Shown one piece after another: positions 1 through 9,587 of a stretch of DNA of 64,000 bases. A program made the position numbers and the translations under genes. The stretch covers positions 22,163 through 86,162 of the forward strand of contig CACBWM010000004.1 of NCBI GenBank assembly GCA_902542975.1, written 5' to 3'. Within the stretch, counting starts at the first letter, position 1, and each line of letters opens with the position of its first letter. The notes under the pieces were generated by a model. That model ran no database searches. It saw only the letters and a program-made list of their open reading frames with translations, and was not told where the DNA came from. The DNA comes from an uncultured Pelagibacteraceae bacterium. GTDB lineage: Bacteria; Pseudomonadota; Alphaproteobacteria; Pelagibacterales; Pelagibacteraceae.

Positions 1-20
1 TTATTAATATAGATATATAT

Positions 21-344
21 ATGAAAAACATTGATGAAAAAGAAAAAAAATTGATACAAACTTTACAAAAACTAAGAGAAATAAATATTCAAGATAGCAA
101 AGAAATAGAAGAAGTTGCTGTTTTAAGAGATAAAAAAAATCAATTAGAAATTGAAAAAAATCAGATAACTGAATCTCATCAAAGCTTAGAGGAAGAGAAC
201 TTAAAACTTAAAAGTCAAGTGAACGAATTAAAAAGGAATTTTGAAATATCAAAGAGAAAAGAAGATCAATTTTCTGAAAAAATAGATGAATTAAATCAAG
301 AAACGGATAGTTTGTTGGAAGAAATTGATAAATGGCAAATGTAA
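21..344 (+). CDS. DUF4164-like coiled-coil protein upstream of zapA
   Basis: 107 aa Lys/Glu-rich coiled coil overlapping the start of zapA; position matches the alphaproteobacterial DUF4164-zapA arrangement. Confidence 0.6.
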   Translation: MKNIDEKEKKLIQTLQKLREINIQDSKEIEEVAVLRDKKNQLEIEKNQITESHQSLEEENLKLKSQVNELKRNFEISKRKEDQFSEKIDELNQETDSLLEEIDKWQM

Positions 345-775
345 ATATAAAATTTAACGGAAAAGAGTATTTATTGTCCTGTGAGGACGGCCAGGAGGAA
401 CATTTAGAAGAATTGTCTTTAAATTTGAGTAAAAAATTCAACGATTTAAAATTTGATCTTGGAAACATTGGTGAAAATAAATTACTACTAATATCATCTA
501 TTAAAGTTATGGATGAGTATTATGAAACTAAAAAAAAAGTAGAAGAACAAAAAAAAGAGCTTCAACAATTAAAAGAAAAATTTAAAGAATTAAAGTCTTT
601 AGTTTACCAATACAAAGAAAATAAAGAAAATGAAATTAAAAATTTGGATTTAACTCAAGAGGAGCTTATGAAAAATATTGAAAATCAAAAAAATAATTAT
701 GAAAATTTAATTGATAAAGTAACATTAGAAATCGAAGATTTTATTAAAAAAAATAGTTTAAATTCTTCTGTTTGA
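332..775 (+). CDS. zapA: Cell division protein ZapA
   Basis: N-terminal 'VNIKFNGKEYLLSCEDGQEEHLEELS' ZapA motif followed by coiled coil. Confidence 0.85.
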   Translation: MANVNIKFNGKEYLLSCEDGQEEHLEELSLNLSKKFNDLKFDLGNIGENKLLLISSIKVMDEYYETKKKVEEQKKELQQLKEKFKELKSLVYQYKENKENEIKNLDLTQEELMKNIENQKNNYENLIDKVTLEIEDFIKKNSLNSSV

Positions 776-784
776 TAAAATTTA

Positions 785-1330
785 GTGTCAAAAAATAATA
801 TAAGAGAACAAATTTTTAAAATAAGGAAAAAGAAATACTTTGAAATTAAAATAGGTAAAAACTTTTTAAATAACATTCTTCACAAAATTGATTTTTCGAA
901 AAAAAAAATAATTGGTGGCTATTTTCCAATTAACTTTGAAATTGATTGTTTACAAATACTAAATAAATTTTATTCTAAAGGGTATTCTATTTCGTTGCCA
1001 ATTATAAGGAAAAACCAGCAAATGGATTTTTATATATGGGAAAAATATACTCCTTTAACTGTAAGTTCACTAGGGATACCGCAGCCAAAAAAATTAAAAA
1101 AAGTATATCCTGATGTATTATTAGTGCCTATCGTTGCCTTTGACAAATACAGGAATAGAGTTGGATATGGAGGTGGGTTTTATGATAGATATTTAGAAAA
1201 AATTTCCAAAAAAAAAAATTGTATAACAATTGGTCTGGCTTTTTCACATCAAAAAGTTAATAAAATTAAAATTGAAAATTTTGATAAAAAACTAGACTTA
1301 ATTTTAACAGAAAAATTAATACAAAAATGA
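785..1330 (+). CDS. 5-formyltetrahydrofolate cyclo-ligase
   Basis: 'GYGGGFYDRYL' motif; GTG start; follows zapA. Confidence 0.9.
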   Translation: MSKNNIREQIFKIRKKKYFEIKIGKNFLNNILHKIDFSKKKIIGGYFPINFEIDCLQILNKFYSKGYSISLPIIRKNQQMDFYIWEKYTPLTVSSLGIPQPKKLKKVYPDVLLVPIVAFDKYRNRVGYGGGFYDRYLEKISKKKNCITIGLAFSHQKVNKIKIENFDKKLDLILTEKLIQK

Positions 1331-2133
1331 AGATTTTATTTTTAGGTGATATAGTTGGAGATACAGGGTTTATATCTGTAAAAAAAAATTTACCCAGTAT
1401 AATATCCACGAAAGGAATTGATTTTGTTTGTGTTAATGGAGAAAATGCTGCTTCTGAAGGTGTGGGTTTAACTGAAAATATTGCAAACGAACTTTTTAAT
1501 GCTGGTGTAGACGTAATCACAACTGGCAACCACGTATGGGATCAAAAAGAAATTTATCAATTTATTAAAACTGAAAACAAATTATTAAGACCATTAAATA
1601 TGAGTGGAGATTTGCCGGGTAAAGGTTTCTCTGTATATAATTCAAAAAAAAATTTAAAAGTTGGCGTGCTTAACCTAATGGGCAATGTTTTCATGAGAAA
1701 GTGTGATGATGTATTTAAAATTGCATCTAATTTTCTCTCAAAAAAAAAAATTTCTAAAGATTATGATTTTTTAATTGTTGATTTTCATGGAGAAATAACA
1801 AGTGAAAAAATGGCAATAGGTAAGTTGTTTGATGGCCATGCAACTTTAGTGGTAGGTACACATACACATGTGCCAACAAATGATGCAAGAGTTTTAAAAA
1901 ATGGAACTAGCTATATAACAGATGCTGGAATGTGTGGAGACTATGACTCTGTAATTGGAATGGACGCTCAAAATTCAATTAACAAATTTTTAAAAAAAGA
2001 GGCTACAAAACATTTTCCAGCAAATGGAGATGCATCTCTGAGTGGAGTAGTGGTAGAATGCGATACTAGCAATGGACTTGCAAAAAATATTGAAAGTTTC
2101 ATTTTTGGTGGAAGTTTAAAAAATATTAATTAA
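1327..2133 (+). CDS. ymdB: YmdB-family metallophosphoesterase (TIGR00282)
   Basis: 'MKILFLGDIVGDTG', 'NGENAA', 'TGNHVWDQKEI', 'VGTHTHVPT' motifs. Confidence 0.9.
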   Translation: MKILFLGDIVGDTGFISVKKNLPSIISTKGIDFVCVNGENAASEGVGLTENIANELFNAGVDVITTGNHVWDQKEIYQFIKTENKLLRPLNMSGDLPGKGFSVYNSKKNLKVGVLNLMGNVFMRKCDDVFKIASNFLSKKKISKDYDFLIVDFHGEITSEKMAIGKLFDGHATLVVGTHTHVPTNDARVLKNGTSYITDAGMCGDYDSVIGMDAQNSINKFLKKEATKHFPANGDASLSGVVVECDTSNGLAKNIESFIFGGSLKNIN

Positions 2134-2135
2134 TT

Positions 2136-2858
2136 ATGGCTGGACACTCACATTGGGCAGGTATTAAACATAAAAAAGGTAAAGCTGATAAACAAAGATC
2201 TAAAATTTTTTCTAAATTATCAAGAGAAATCACTGTTGCAGCGAAGCTAGGTGATAAGAATCCTGAAATGAACGCCAGGCTAAGATCAGCAATGCAGGCG
2301 GCACGATCAGCCAATATGCCTAAAGAAAATATAGAGAGAGCAATAGAAAAATCATCTAATAATGATCAATCAAATTTCGAAAATATCAGATATGAAGGAT
2401 TTGGACCAAGCAAGTCTGCTGTAATTGTTGAGGCATTGACCGATAATAAAAATAGAACTGCATCTAATATTAGAACAATTTTTTCAAAAAATAATGGCTC
2501 TTTAGGAACCCAAGGTTCCGCATCGCATAATTTTCAAAGACTAGGCGTTATTAAGATAGATAAAAGTGAAATTGAGCAAGATAAAATATTTGAATTAGCA
2601 ATTGAGGCAGGGGCGAATGATTGTGTTTCTCGTGATGAGTTCCATGAAGTACATACTAATATTGATGAAATATATGAAGTTAAAAAAAAATTTGAAAAAG
2701 TTATTTTCAATTTTTTATCTACTGAAATTGAATGGCAAGCAATAAATAGAGTATCGCTTAAAGGTGAAGAAAGTCAAAACATGATAAAATTTTTAGAAAC
2801 TCTTGAGGAAGATGACGATGTGCAAAATGTTTATACTAATGTTAACTTTGAAGGTTAA
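2136..2858 (+). CDS. yebC: YebC/PmpR family regulator
   Basis: 'MAGHSHWAGIKHKKGKADKQRSKIFSKLSREI' hallmark N-terminus. Confidence 0.95.
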   Translation: MAGHSHWAGIKHKKGKADKQRSKIFSKLSREITVAAKLGDKNPEMNARLRSAMQAARSANMPKENIERAIEKSSNNDQSNFENIRYEGFGPSKSAVIVEALTDNKNRTASNIRTIFSKNNGSLGTQGSASHNFQRLGVIKIDKSEIEQDKIFELAIEAGANDCVSRDEFHEVHTNIDEIYEVKKKFEKVIFNFLSTEIEWQAINRVSLKGEESQNMIKFLETLEEDDDVQNVYTNVNFEG

Positions 2859-3356
2859 ATGATAATAATTGGTATCGATCCTGGAATAGCAGGGGCAATT
2901 TGTTTTTTCTCTGAAGGTAATGTAATCGATGTAATTGATATGCCCACAATGGCTGAAGGGAAAAAAAACAAAAGACAAGTTAATGGTAGACAAATATTTA
3001 ATGAAATAACATCTATAAAAAATAAATATTCTACTAAAAAAATAGGTGTAGTTGTTGAACAAGTCTCGGCAATGCCTGGACAAGGTGTTACTAGCATGTT
3101 TAATTTTGGGCAATCTTTTGGAGTTATTAAAGGTATATGCTCAGCTATGGAATTGCCAATTTTCTATGTCAGACCAGTAAAATGGAAAAAATATTTTAAT
3201 TTGATTAATTCTGAAAAAGACGCAAGTAGAACTAAAGCAATAGAAATGTTTCCTAAAATTTCACATAAGCTATCAAAAAAAAAAGATAATAATAAAGCTG
3301 ATGCTATTTTAATTGCTCAATACTTTGAAAACACAAGAGAAAACAACGATAACTAG
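2859..3356 (+). CDS. RuvC-like Holliday junction nuclease, phage-type
   Basis: 'IIIGIDPGIAGA' and 'VVVEQVSAMPGQGVTSMFNFGQSFG' plus C-terminal 'KKDNNKADAILIAQYF' acidic motifs; sits in the ruvC position after yebC. Confidence 0.8.
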   Translation: MIIIGIDPGIAGAICFFSEGNVIDVIDMPTMAEGKKNKRQVNGRQIFNEITSIKNKYSTKKIGVVVEQVSAMPGQGVTSMFNFGQSFGVIKGICSAMELPIFYVRPVKWKKYFNLINSEKDASRTKAIEMFPKISHKLSKKKDNNKADAILIAQYFENTRENNDN

Positions 3357-3412
3357 TCCATTAGTGCTATTTGAAGTCAAATTACTGACATATTTTAATG
3401 AGAAATGATTGA

Positions 3413-4087
3413 ATGGACTCAGATATTGCAACACAAAGTTTAGGTTTGGCAAGTAACACAGATTTCTCATTAATTAGTTTATTTTTGCGCGCAGATATAA
3501 TTGTCAAGTCAGTCATTATAATATTAATTTTGAGCTCTATATATTCATGGGCAATAATATTTGAGAAAATAAGGATGTTTAGAAAAATAAATAAAAGCGC
3601 TGAAGAATTTGAGGATAAATTTTGGAAATCAAAATCTGCAGAAACATTTTATAATAGTTTGCCTTCGAATATAGAAGATCCAATGGCAAAATTATTTAAA
3701 AGTTCAATGCAAACAGTTATGAAAACCAGATCAAAATCAAATTTATCTGAAAGGCTATCTAGTGTTTTAGAGGTAAATATTGAAAAACAAATGGTGGTGG
3801 TAGAAAAGTATAATAGTTTTTTAGCAACCGTCGGATCAACAGCTCCATTTATAGGATTATTTGGAACTGTGTGGGGCATAATGAATTCGTTTCAGTCAAT
3901 TGCAATTTCAAGAAATACTAGCCTTGCTATAGTTGCTCCGGGTATTGCAGAAGCTTTATTTGCAACTGCGCTTGGATTATTAGCGGCGATACCAGCAGTA
4001 ATTGCTTATAATAAATTCAGTTCTGACTCTCGAAAGTACTCGCAAAAATTAGAAAATTTTTCAAAAAGATTTCTATCAATAATTTAA
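3413..4087 (+). CDS. tolQ: TolQ (MotA/TolQ/ExbB proton channel)
   Basis: 'ATVGSTAPFIGLFGTVWGIMNSF' signature; tol operon order. Confidence 0.95.
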   Translation: MDSDIATQSLGLASNTDFSLISLFLRADIIVKSVIIILILSSIYSWAIIFEKIRMFRKINKSAEEFEDKFWKSKSAETFYNSLPSNIEDPMAKLFKSSMQTVMKTRSKSNLSERLSSVLEVNIEKQMVVVEKYNSFLATVGSTAPFIGLFGTVWGIMNSFQSIAISRNTSLAIVAPGIAEALFATALGLLAAIPAVIAYNKFSSDSRKYSQKLENFSKRFLSII

Positions 4088-4504
4088 ATGGCATTTAAGC
4101 AAAAAAGTTCAAGAAATGATCCAATGAGTGAAATTAATGTTACACCATTTGTTGATGTTATGTTGGTTTTACTAATTATATTCATGGTTACTGCACCATT
4201 ACTTACTGTTGGAGTCCAAGTGGATTTGCCAGAAACTTCTGCCGATACACTACCTGAGGAAAATGAGCCGCTAACCTTAACAATTAATTCAAAAGGTGAA
4301 ATTTTTATTCAAGAAACAAAAGTTGAATTTAATAATTTAATAATAAAAATATTAGCAGTTTCAAATAATAGAACTGATACAAGGATATATGTTAGGGGAG
4401 ATAAAGCAATTAATTATGGACGAGTTCTTGAAATTATGGGAATGCTTTCAGGGTCAGGATTTACAAAAGTTGCTTTGATATCTGAACCAAATAAAGAGAG
4501 ATAA
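4088..4504 (+). CDS. tolR: TolR (ExbD/TolR)
   Basis: 'MSEINVTPFVDVMLVLLIIFMVTAPL'. Confidence 0.95.
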   Translation: MAFKQKSSRNDPMSEINVTPFVDVMLVLLIIFMVTAPLLTVGVQVDLPETSADTLPEENEPLTLTINSKGEIFIQETKVEFNNLIIKILAVSNNRTDTRIYVRGDKAINYGRVLEIMGMLSGSGFTKVALISEPNKER

Positions 4505-4509
4505 AGATT

Positions 4510-5478
4510 ATGTATCGAGGTCTTTTAATCTCATCAGGATTTCATATTGCAATCCTTATGGTTAGTATTTTGGCTCTACCATTTGTTGCCAAAAAACCTA
4601 TGGACATTCCACCTTTAATCTCCGTTGAACTCATTCAAATAGCTGAAAAGACAAATATTCCTTTTGCGCCAAAAGCATCAAAAATAATAGAGAAAGCAAA
4701 AAAAGAGAATGAAAAGCTTTTGTCTGAGCAGGCTCCTCCTAAAAAAGTAAAAAAAGATAAAAATAAAGAAGTTCAGACAGATATAAAAAAGAATGATATC
4801 TCTAAGCTTGCATCAAAAAAAACGCCAACTAACGAAAATAAAAAAGGAAAGTTAAAAAAAGAAAAATTAAATGCTGTCCCAATGCCAGAGGAAGATAAAC
4901 AGATAATTCAACCTAAAGAAGAAAAAAAGCAAAAACCATCAAAAGAAATCAATGATGAAAATATAAAAAAAATAGTTGAAACTAAAAAACCTATTTTGGA
5001 TGAAAAAAAAGTTAAACAGGTCTCAGAATTTGAAAAAAAAGAAAAATTAGATTTAAATGAAATAGCAGCTCTTATTGATAAAAAAAAAGATAATTTGGCA
5101 GAAACAAAAAAAGAAGTGGATAAGATTTCCCAATCAACAGACCAAACTATGGATTATTCAAAATTAACTTTAAGTGAAGAGGATGCTTTAAAGGCCCAAA
5201 TATTTACATGTTGGAGTGTTCCTATAGGATTGCCATTCAGTGAGGATTTATTAGTAAGAGTTAAGCTTCAAGTAAAACCTGACGGTACAATTGAAAAACT
5301 TGAAATGCTAGATCATGTAAAAATGAATACACCTGGTAAAGAAAAATTTAGAACATTAGCAGATAGTGTGAGGCGAGCTATTCAGCTATGCAATCCATTA
5401 AAAGTTCCTACAAGTGGTTATGAAAGATGGAAAAATATGATTTTAAATTTTGATGCGCGTGATATGCTTGGAGGATAA
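4510..5478 (+). CDS. tolA: TolA-like energy transducer
   Basis: N-terminal TM, long Lys/Glu-rich linker, TonB-like C-terminal domain; between tolR and tolB. Confidence 0.85.
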   Translation: MYRGLLISSGFHIAILMVSILALPFVAKKPMDIPPLISVELIQIAEKTNIPFAPKASKIIEKAKKENEKLLSEQAPPKKVKKDKNKEVQTDIKKNDISKLASKKTPTNENKKGKLKKEKLNAVPMPEEDKQIIQPKEEKKQKPSKEINDENIKKIVETKKPILDEKKVKQVSEFEKKEKLDLNEIAALIDKKKDNLAETKKEVDKISQSTDQTMDYSKLTLSEEDALKAQIFTCWSVPIGLPFSEDLLVRVKLQVKPDGTIEKLEMLDHVKMNTPGKEKFRTLADSVRRAIQLCNPLKVPTSGYERWKNMILNFDARDMLGG

Positions 5479-6824
5479 TGATTAGAATAATTAATTTATT
5501 TTTTATTATATTTTTTTTATTATCAACTAAGGCTTATTCATTAATAGAGATTGATATAACAAGGGGAAATTTAGATCCGTTACCAATTGCAGTTTCTCCA
5601 CTGTTTCAAGATGATGATTCAAAAAGAAATTCAATTAATGAACTTAAAATTAAAAATGTTGGATCTGAGATTTCGTTAGTCGTAGAAAATAATTTGAAAA
5701 TTTCAGGTTTATTTAATCCCCTTAGTAAAGAAGCATTTTTACAAAAGCCAGATATTGCTCATTTAAAACCAAGATTTGAGGATTGGGCATTGATTAAAGC
5801 TCAAGCTTTAATTACAGGTAAAGTAACAATTGAGGACAAAAAATTAAAAGTTGAATTTAGACTTTGGGATATTTTAGCTGGAAGAGAAATGATGGCTTTA
5901 GCATTTACAACGGTTCCAAGTAATTGGAGGAGAGTTGGACATATAATTTCTGATAAAGTTTATGAAAGATTAACTGGAGAAAAGGGATATTTTGATACCA
6001 GAATTATTTATGTATCTGAAGAAGGACCAAAGACTGCAAGAGTCAAGAAGTTGGCTATTATGGATCAAGACGGTTTTAACACAAAATATTTAACATTAGG
6101 AAATGAATTAGTTTTAACTCCTAGATTTAATCCGACAAGTCAGATGGTGACTTACCTATCTTATTTTAAAAATCTACCAAGAGTATATTTATTAGATATT
6201 GAAACTGGTACGCAAGAAGTAGTTGGTGATTTTCCAGGAATGACATTTGCTCCAAGATTTTCTCCAGATGGTAAGAAAATTATTATGAGTTTTGCTAAAG
6301 ATGGTAACTCAGATATTTATACTATGGATTTAGAAAATAGAATTGTTGAAAGAATAACAAATCATCCATCAATTGATACATCGCCATCTTACTCACCTGA
6401 TAATCGATTTATAACATTTAATTCTGATAGGAGTGGGTATCAACAAATTTACGTAATGAAATCTGATGGGTCTAATGTAAAAAGAATTTCATTTGGTAAA
6501 GGATTGTATGGCACGCCTGTATGGTCTCCAAGAGGTGATTTAATTGCATTCACAAAATTACATAAAGGAAAATTTTATATTGGTGTTATGCGAACAGATG
6601 GCTCGGGTGAGAGATTGTTAACTGAAAATTACTATCAAGAAGCTCCTTCGTGGTCTCCTAATGGAAGGGTATTAATTTTTTATAGAGAAACCAAATCTAA
6701 CGATAAAGGCGAAGGATTTAGTGCAAAACTTTGGTCTATAGATCTTACGGGATATAATGAAAGGCAGGTTCAAACAGAGACTGACGCCTCCGACCCATCT
6801 TGGTCGTCTTTACTCAGTAATTAG
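5478..6824 (+). CDS. tolB: Tol-Pal system beta-propeller protein TolB
   Basis: WD40-like repeats '[30 protein letters not shown]', signal peptide. Confidence 0.95.
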   Translation: MIRIINLFFIIFFLLSTKAYSLIEIDITRGNLDPLPIAVSPLFQDDDSKRNSINELKIKNVGSEISLVVENNLKISGLFNPLSKEAFLQKPDIAHLKPRFEDWALIKAQALITGKVTIEDKKLKVEFRLWDILAGREMMALAFTTVPSNWRRVGHIISDKVYERLTGEKGYFDTRIIYVSEEGPKTARVKKLAIMDQDGFNTKYLTLGNELVLTPRFNPTSQMVTYLSYFKNLPRVYLLDIETGTQEVVGDFPGMTFAPRFSPDGKKIIMSFAKDGNSDIYTMDLENRIVERITNHPSIDTSPSYSPDNRFITFNSDRSGYQQIYVMKSDGSNVKRISFGKGLYGTPVWSPRGDLIAFTKLHKGKFYIGVMRTDGSGERLLTENYYQEAPSWSPNGRVLIFYRETKSNDKGEGFSAKLWSIDLTGYNERQVQTETDASDPSWSSLLSN

Positions 6825-6856
6825 GCCTTTTTTATTAATTTTTAATATAAATTAAG

Positions 6857-6885
6857 TTGATTTTTATGCTTGAAACATCTAATTA
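6857..6885 (+). promoter_or_regulatory. Putative sigma70 promoter for pal
   Basis: TTGATT -17 nt- TAATTA upstream of the pal SD (aaggag). Confidence 0.4.
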
Positions 6886-6923
6886 GTTGTGAAAAAGTTC
6901 TAATAAATTATTAAGGAGCATTA

Positions 6924-7412
6924 ATGAATTTTAGCAAATCATTTAGAAATACTTTTCTAGTTATATTATTAAGTTTAATCGTATCAGCTTGTGCAACGAA
7001 AAAAACCACTACAAAAGTAGAAGGTCAAATGCAAGGTGATGTTTATACAGGTACTGATACTGTTAAATATTTAGCTGACGGTGTTCCAGACAGAGTATTT
7101 TTTGCAACAAACGAGTCTATTTTGACAACTAAATCAAGAGACACATTAAGAAAACAAGCAAACTGGTTAAGAGAGAATTCTAGCGTCAACGTTGTAGTCG
7201 AAGGCCACGCAGATGAAAGAGGAACAAGGGAATATAACTTGGCATTAGGTGAGAGAAGAGCAAATGCTGCCAAAGATTATCTGATCACTTATGGAATATC
7301 TGCAGACAGAATTTCAGTAATAAGTTATGGTAAAGAAAGACCTGTTGACTCAGGTTCAAATCCACTTTCTTGGTCGAAAAACAGAAGATCTGTAACCGTA
7401 AAAGCTAATTAA
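6924..7412 (+). CDS. pal: Peptidoglycan-associated lipoprotein Pal
   Basis: lipobox 'LIVSACATK', OmpA-like 'VVEGHADERGTREYNLALGERRA'; SD aaggag. Confidence 0.95.
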   Translation: MNFSKSFRNTFLVILLSLIVSACATKKTTTKVEGQMQGDVYTGTDTVKYLADGVPDRVFFATNESILTTKSRDTLRKQANWLRENSSVNVVVEGHADERGTREYNLALGERRANAAKDYLITYGISADRISVISYGKERPVDSGSNPLSWSKNRRSVTVKAN

Positions 7413-7430
7413 AGCTATTTGAAAAATTTT

Positions 7431-7474
7431 AAAGACCCTAAGATTATTATTAATAATTTCAGGGTCTTTTTTTT
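7431..7474 (+). terminator. Rho-independent terminator after pal
   Basis: inverted repeat aaagaccct...agggtctttttttt. Confidence 0.85.
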
Positions 7475-7502
7475 GCCATCATTATAATTAAAAAATAATT
7501 AG

Positions 7503-8510
7503 ATGCTTAAAAAGTTCATCAACATTTTTACTTATATAATTTCTATATTTTTTTTTATTTCATTCAGTGCAACTTCTGAGGAACTGAGCATGAGAGAAAT
7601 TTTAGAAAATATTCAAAAAGATCTTAGAACTTTGGAAAGAGCAGTTTATTCAGAATCATTTCAGAAAAAAACTGTAGGTGAAACTACTTTGACAAATAAG
7701 GAGACTGAAGATGTCTTGACAAGACATCTACTAAAATTGTCTGAAATAGAAAAACAATTTCAAAATCTGACAAACAAATTTGAAGAAATTAATTTTAAAG
7801 TAGACAAATTATCGTCAAGACTTTCTAAAACTCAAGCAGATAATCAATTAAGATTTCAAGATTTGGAAAATAATTCTAACCTCGTTCAAAAAAGTGATAA
7901 CAATCAAGAAAACTTAATTACAAATGAAAATCTTGATGATGATCTAGCCAGCAAAAAAATTATGCCAGGAACATCTCAACCTCAAGATTTAGGAACAATA
8001 TCATATAAGGACATGACAGACACAAATGAGACACAAGCAATTCAGTCTGTTGAAACGACTCAAACAATTTTGACAGAAAACTTTATAAATGAAGAAAAAA
8101 TTTTACCTGACGCTTCTCCTTTAGAGCAATATGAATTCGCAACTAGTTTTTTAAAGGTGGGAGATTATAATATGGCAGAAAGAGCATTCAGAGAATTTGT
8201 TGATACAAATCCAGATAATGATCTTTCTGGAAACGCACAGTATTGGTATGCAGAAACTTTTAGAATAAGGCAGCTCTACACAGATGCAGCATCTGCTTAT
8301 TTAGAGGGTTACCAAAAATATCCCAAGAGTGAAAAAGCACCTATTAACCTTTTGAAGCTTGGTGTATCTTTAGTTCAAATAGGAGAAAAAGATCAGGGTT
8401 GCTTAATGATTGCTGGTGTAAAAAAACAGTATCCAAATGCCACTCAATCAGTTCTTCAAAAAGCCAAATATGAAGAGAAAAAGTTTGAGTGCAACAAAGA
8501 AAACTCCTAA
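7503..8510 (+). CDS. cpoB: Tol-Pal system protein CpoB/YbgF
   Basis: signal peptide, coiled coil, C-terminal TPR 'YEFATSFLKVGDYNMAERAFREFVDTNPDNDLSGNAQYWYAE'. Confidence 0.9.
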   Translation: MLKKFINIFTYIISIFFFISFSATSEELSMREILENIQKDLRTLERAVYSESFQKKTVGETTLTNKETEDVLTRHLLKLSEIEKQFQNLTNKFEEINFKVDKLSSRLSKTQADNQLRFQDLENNSNLVQKSDNNQENLITNENLDDDLASKKIMPGTSQPQDLGTISYKDMTDTNETQAIQSVETTQTILTENFINEEKILPDASPLEQYEFATSFLKVGDYNMAERAFREFVDTNPDNDLSGNAQYWYAETFRIRQLYTDAASAYLEGYQKYPKSEKAPINLLKLGVSLVQIGEKDQGCLMIAGVKKQYPNATQSVLQKAKYEEKKFECNKENS

Positions 8511-9522
8511 TTTTTATTTAACAAAATTAAAGGATCCTAAAGTTAAAAAATTATATAAATTATTTTCAAACAATCTTACTTCTTTGGATGTTGCAAAAAA
8601 AAAGGTAATGGTTGGAGTATCGGGCGGTGCTGATAGCTTATCTATTTTATTTTTTTCTCAATGCTATGCGATGAAACATAAGGTAAAATTGCATCCAGTA
8701 ATAATTGATCACAATTTAAGAAAAGAATCATCTATTGAAGCGAAAAATTTAAAGTTTAAACTTAAAAAAAATTTCAGCATTAATTGCAAAATTCTAAAAA
8801 AAAAAAATAATAAGATTAATAGAAATATACAATCTTCCGCAAGAGACCTAAGATATGATTTGTTTTATAAAGAATGTATCAAGCATAATATTAAATTTCT
8901 ATTACTAGGCCATCACAAAAATGATTTGATAGAAAATTTTTTTATAAGATTGCTTAGAGGGTCTGGTTTAAAAGGACTTGTTTCTTTTGACAAAAATTTA
9001 AGTGATTATAATGATATAAAGATCATCAGGCCATTTTTGTCTACTCCAAAAAAAGAACTAATTAATATTAATAAAAAAACATTTGGTTTTTTTATAAATG
9101 ATCCTTCAAATAATAATGATAAATTTTTAAGGAGCAGAATTAGAAAACTTTTAAGAAGTTTAGACAAAGAAGGTTTAAATTTTGATAAATTTTATTTAAC
9201 TTTAAAAAATTTATCAAAAAGCAACCAAGTTATTGAATTTTTTGTTCAGAAAAATGTTGTTGAAAACTCAAAATATTTTCAAAAAGATAAAAAAGTTATT
9301 ATAAACCAATCTTTTTTTAAAAATCCAGACGAAATTATTTTAAGAAGTTTTATGCAAGTAATTCAACATATCAGTAAGAAAAAAAACTATCCACGAGGCA
9401 AAAAAGTATTAGGCCTTTTAGATTCTATAAAGTTTTCAAACAAAAACGTAAAATTAACACTTTCTGGATGTATTATTGAAAAAATTCGAGATTCAGTGAT
9501 TATTTACCCAGAAAATAGATAA
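8470..9522 (+). CDS. tilS: tRNA(Ile)-lysidine synthase
   Basis: 'VMVGVSGGADSLSILFF' PP-loop, 'LLLGHHKNDLIENFFIRLLRGSGLKGL'; start probably internal to the 8437 ORF, overlapping cpoB. Confidence 0.9.
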   Translation: MKRKSLSATKKTPNFYLTKLKDPKVKKLYKLFSNNLTSLDVAKKKVMVGVSGGADSLSILFFSQCYAMKHKVKLHPVIIDHNLRKESSIEAKNLKFKLKKNFSINCKILKKKNNKINRNIQSSARDLRYDLFYKECIKHNIKFLLLGHHKNDLIENFFIRLLRGSGLKGLVSFDKNLSDYNDIKIIRPFLSTPKKELININKKTFGFFINDPSNNNDKFLRSRIRKLLRSLDKEGLNFDKFYLTLKNLSKSNQVIEFFVQKNVVENSKYFQKDKKVIINQSFFKNPDEIILRSFMQVIQHISKKKNYPRGKKVLGLLDSIKFSNKNVKLTLSGCIIEKIRDSVIIYPENR

Positions 9523-9587
9523 TTTTTTTTGATAAATGATCAAAATGACACTTGTTAATTTACTAATAATTCTTAATTTAATGCTTT

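Noticed and set aside
2793-3113. 106-aa minus-strand ORF across yebC/RuvC-like
   Set aside because: Antisense to two clear genes; no recognisable motif.
4700-5130. Lys/Glu-rich low-complexity repeats in TolA
   Set aside because: Typical of the TolA linker domain; not a distinct repeat element.
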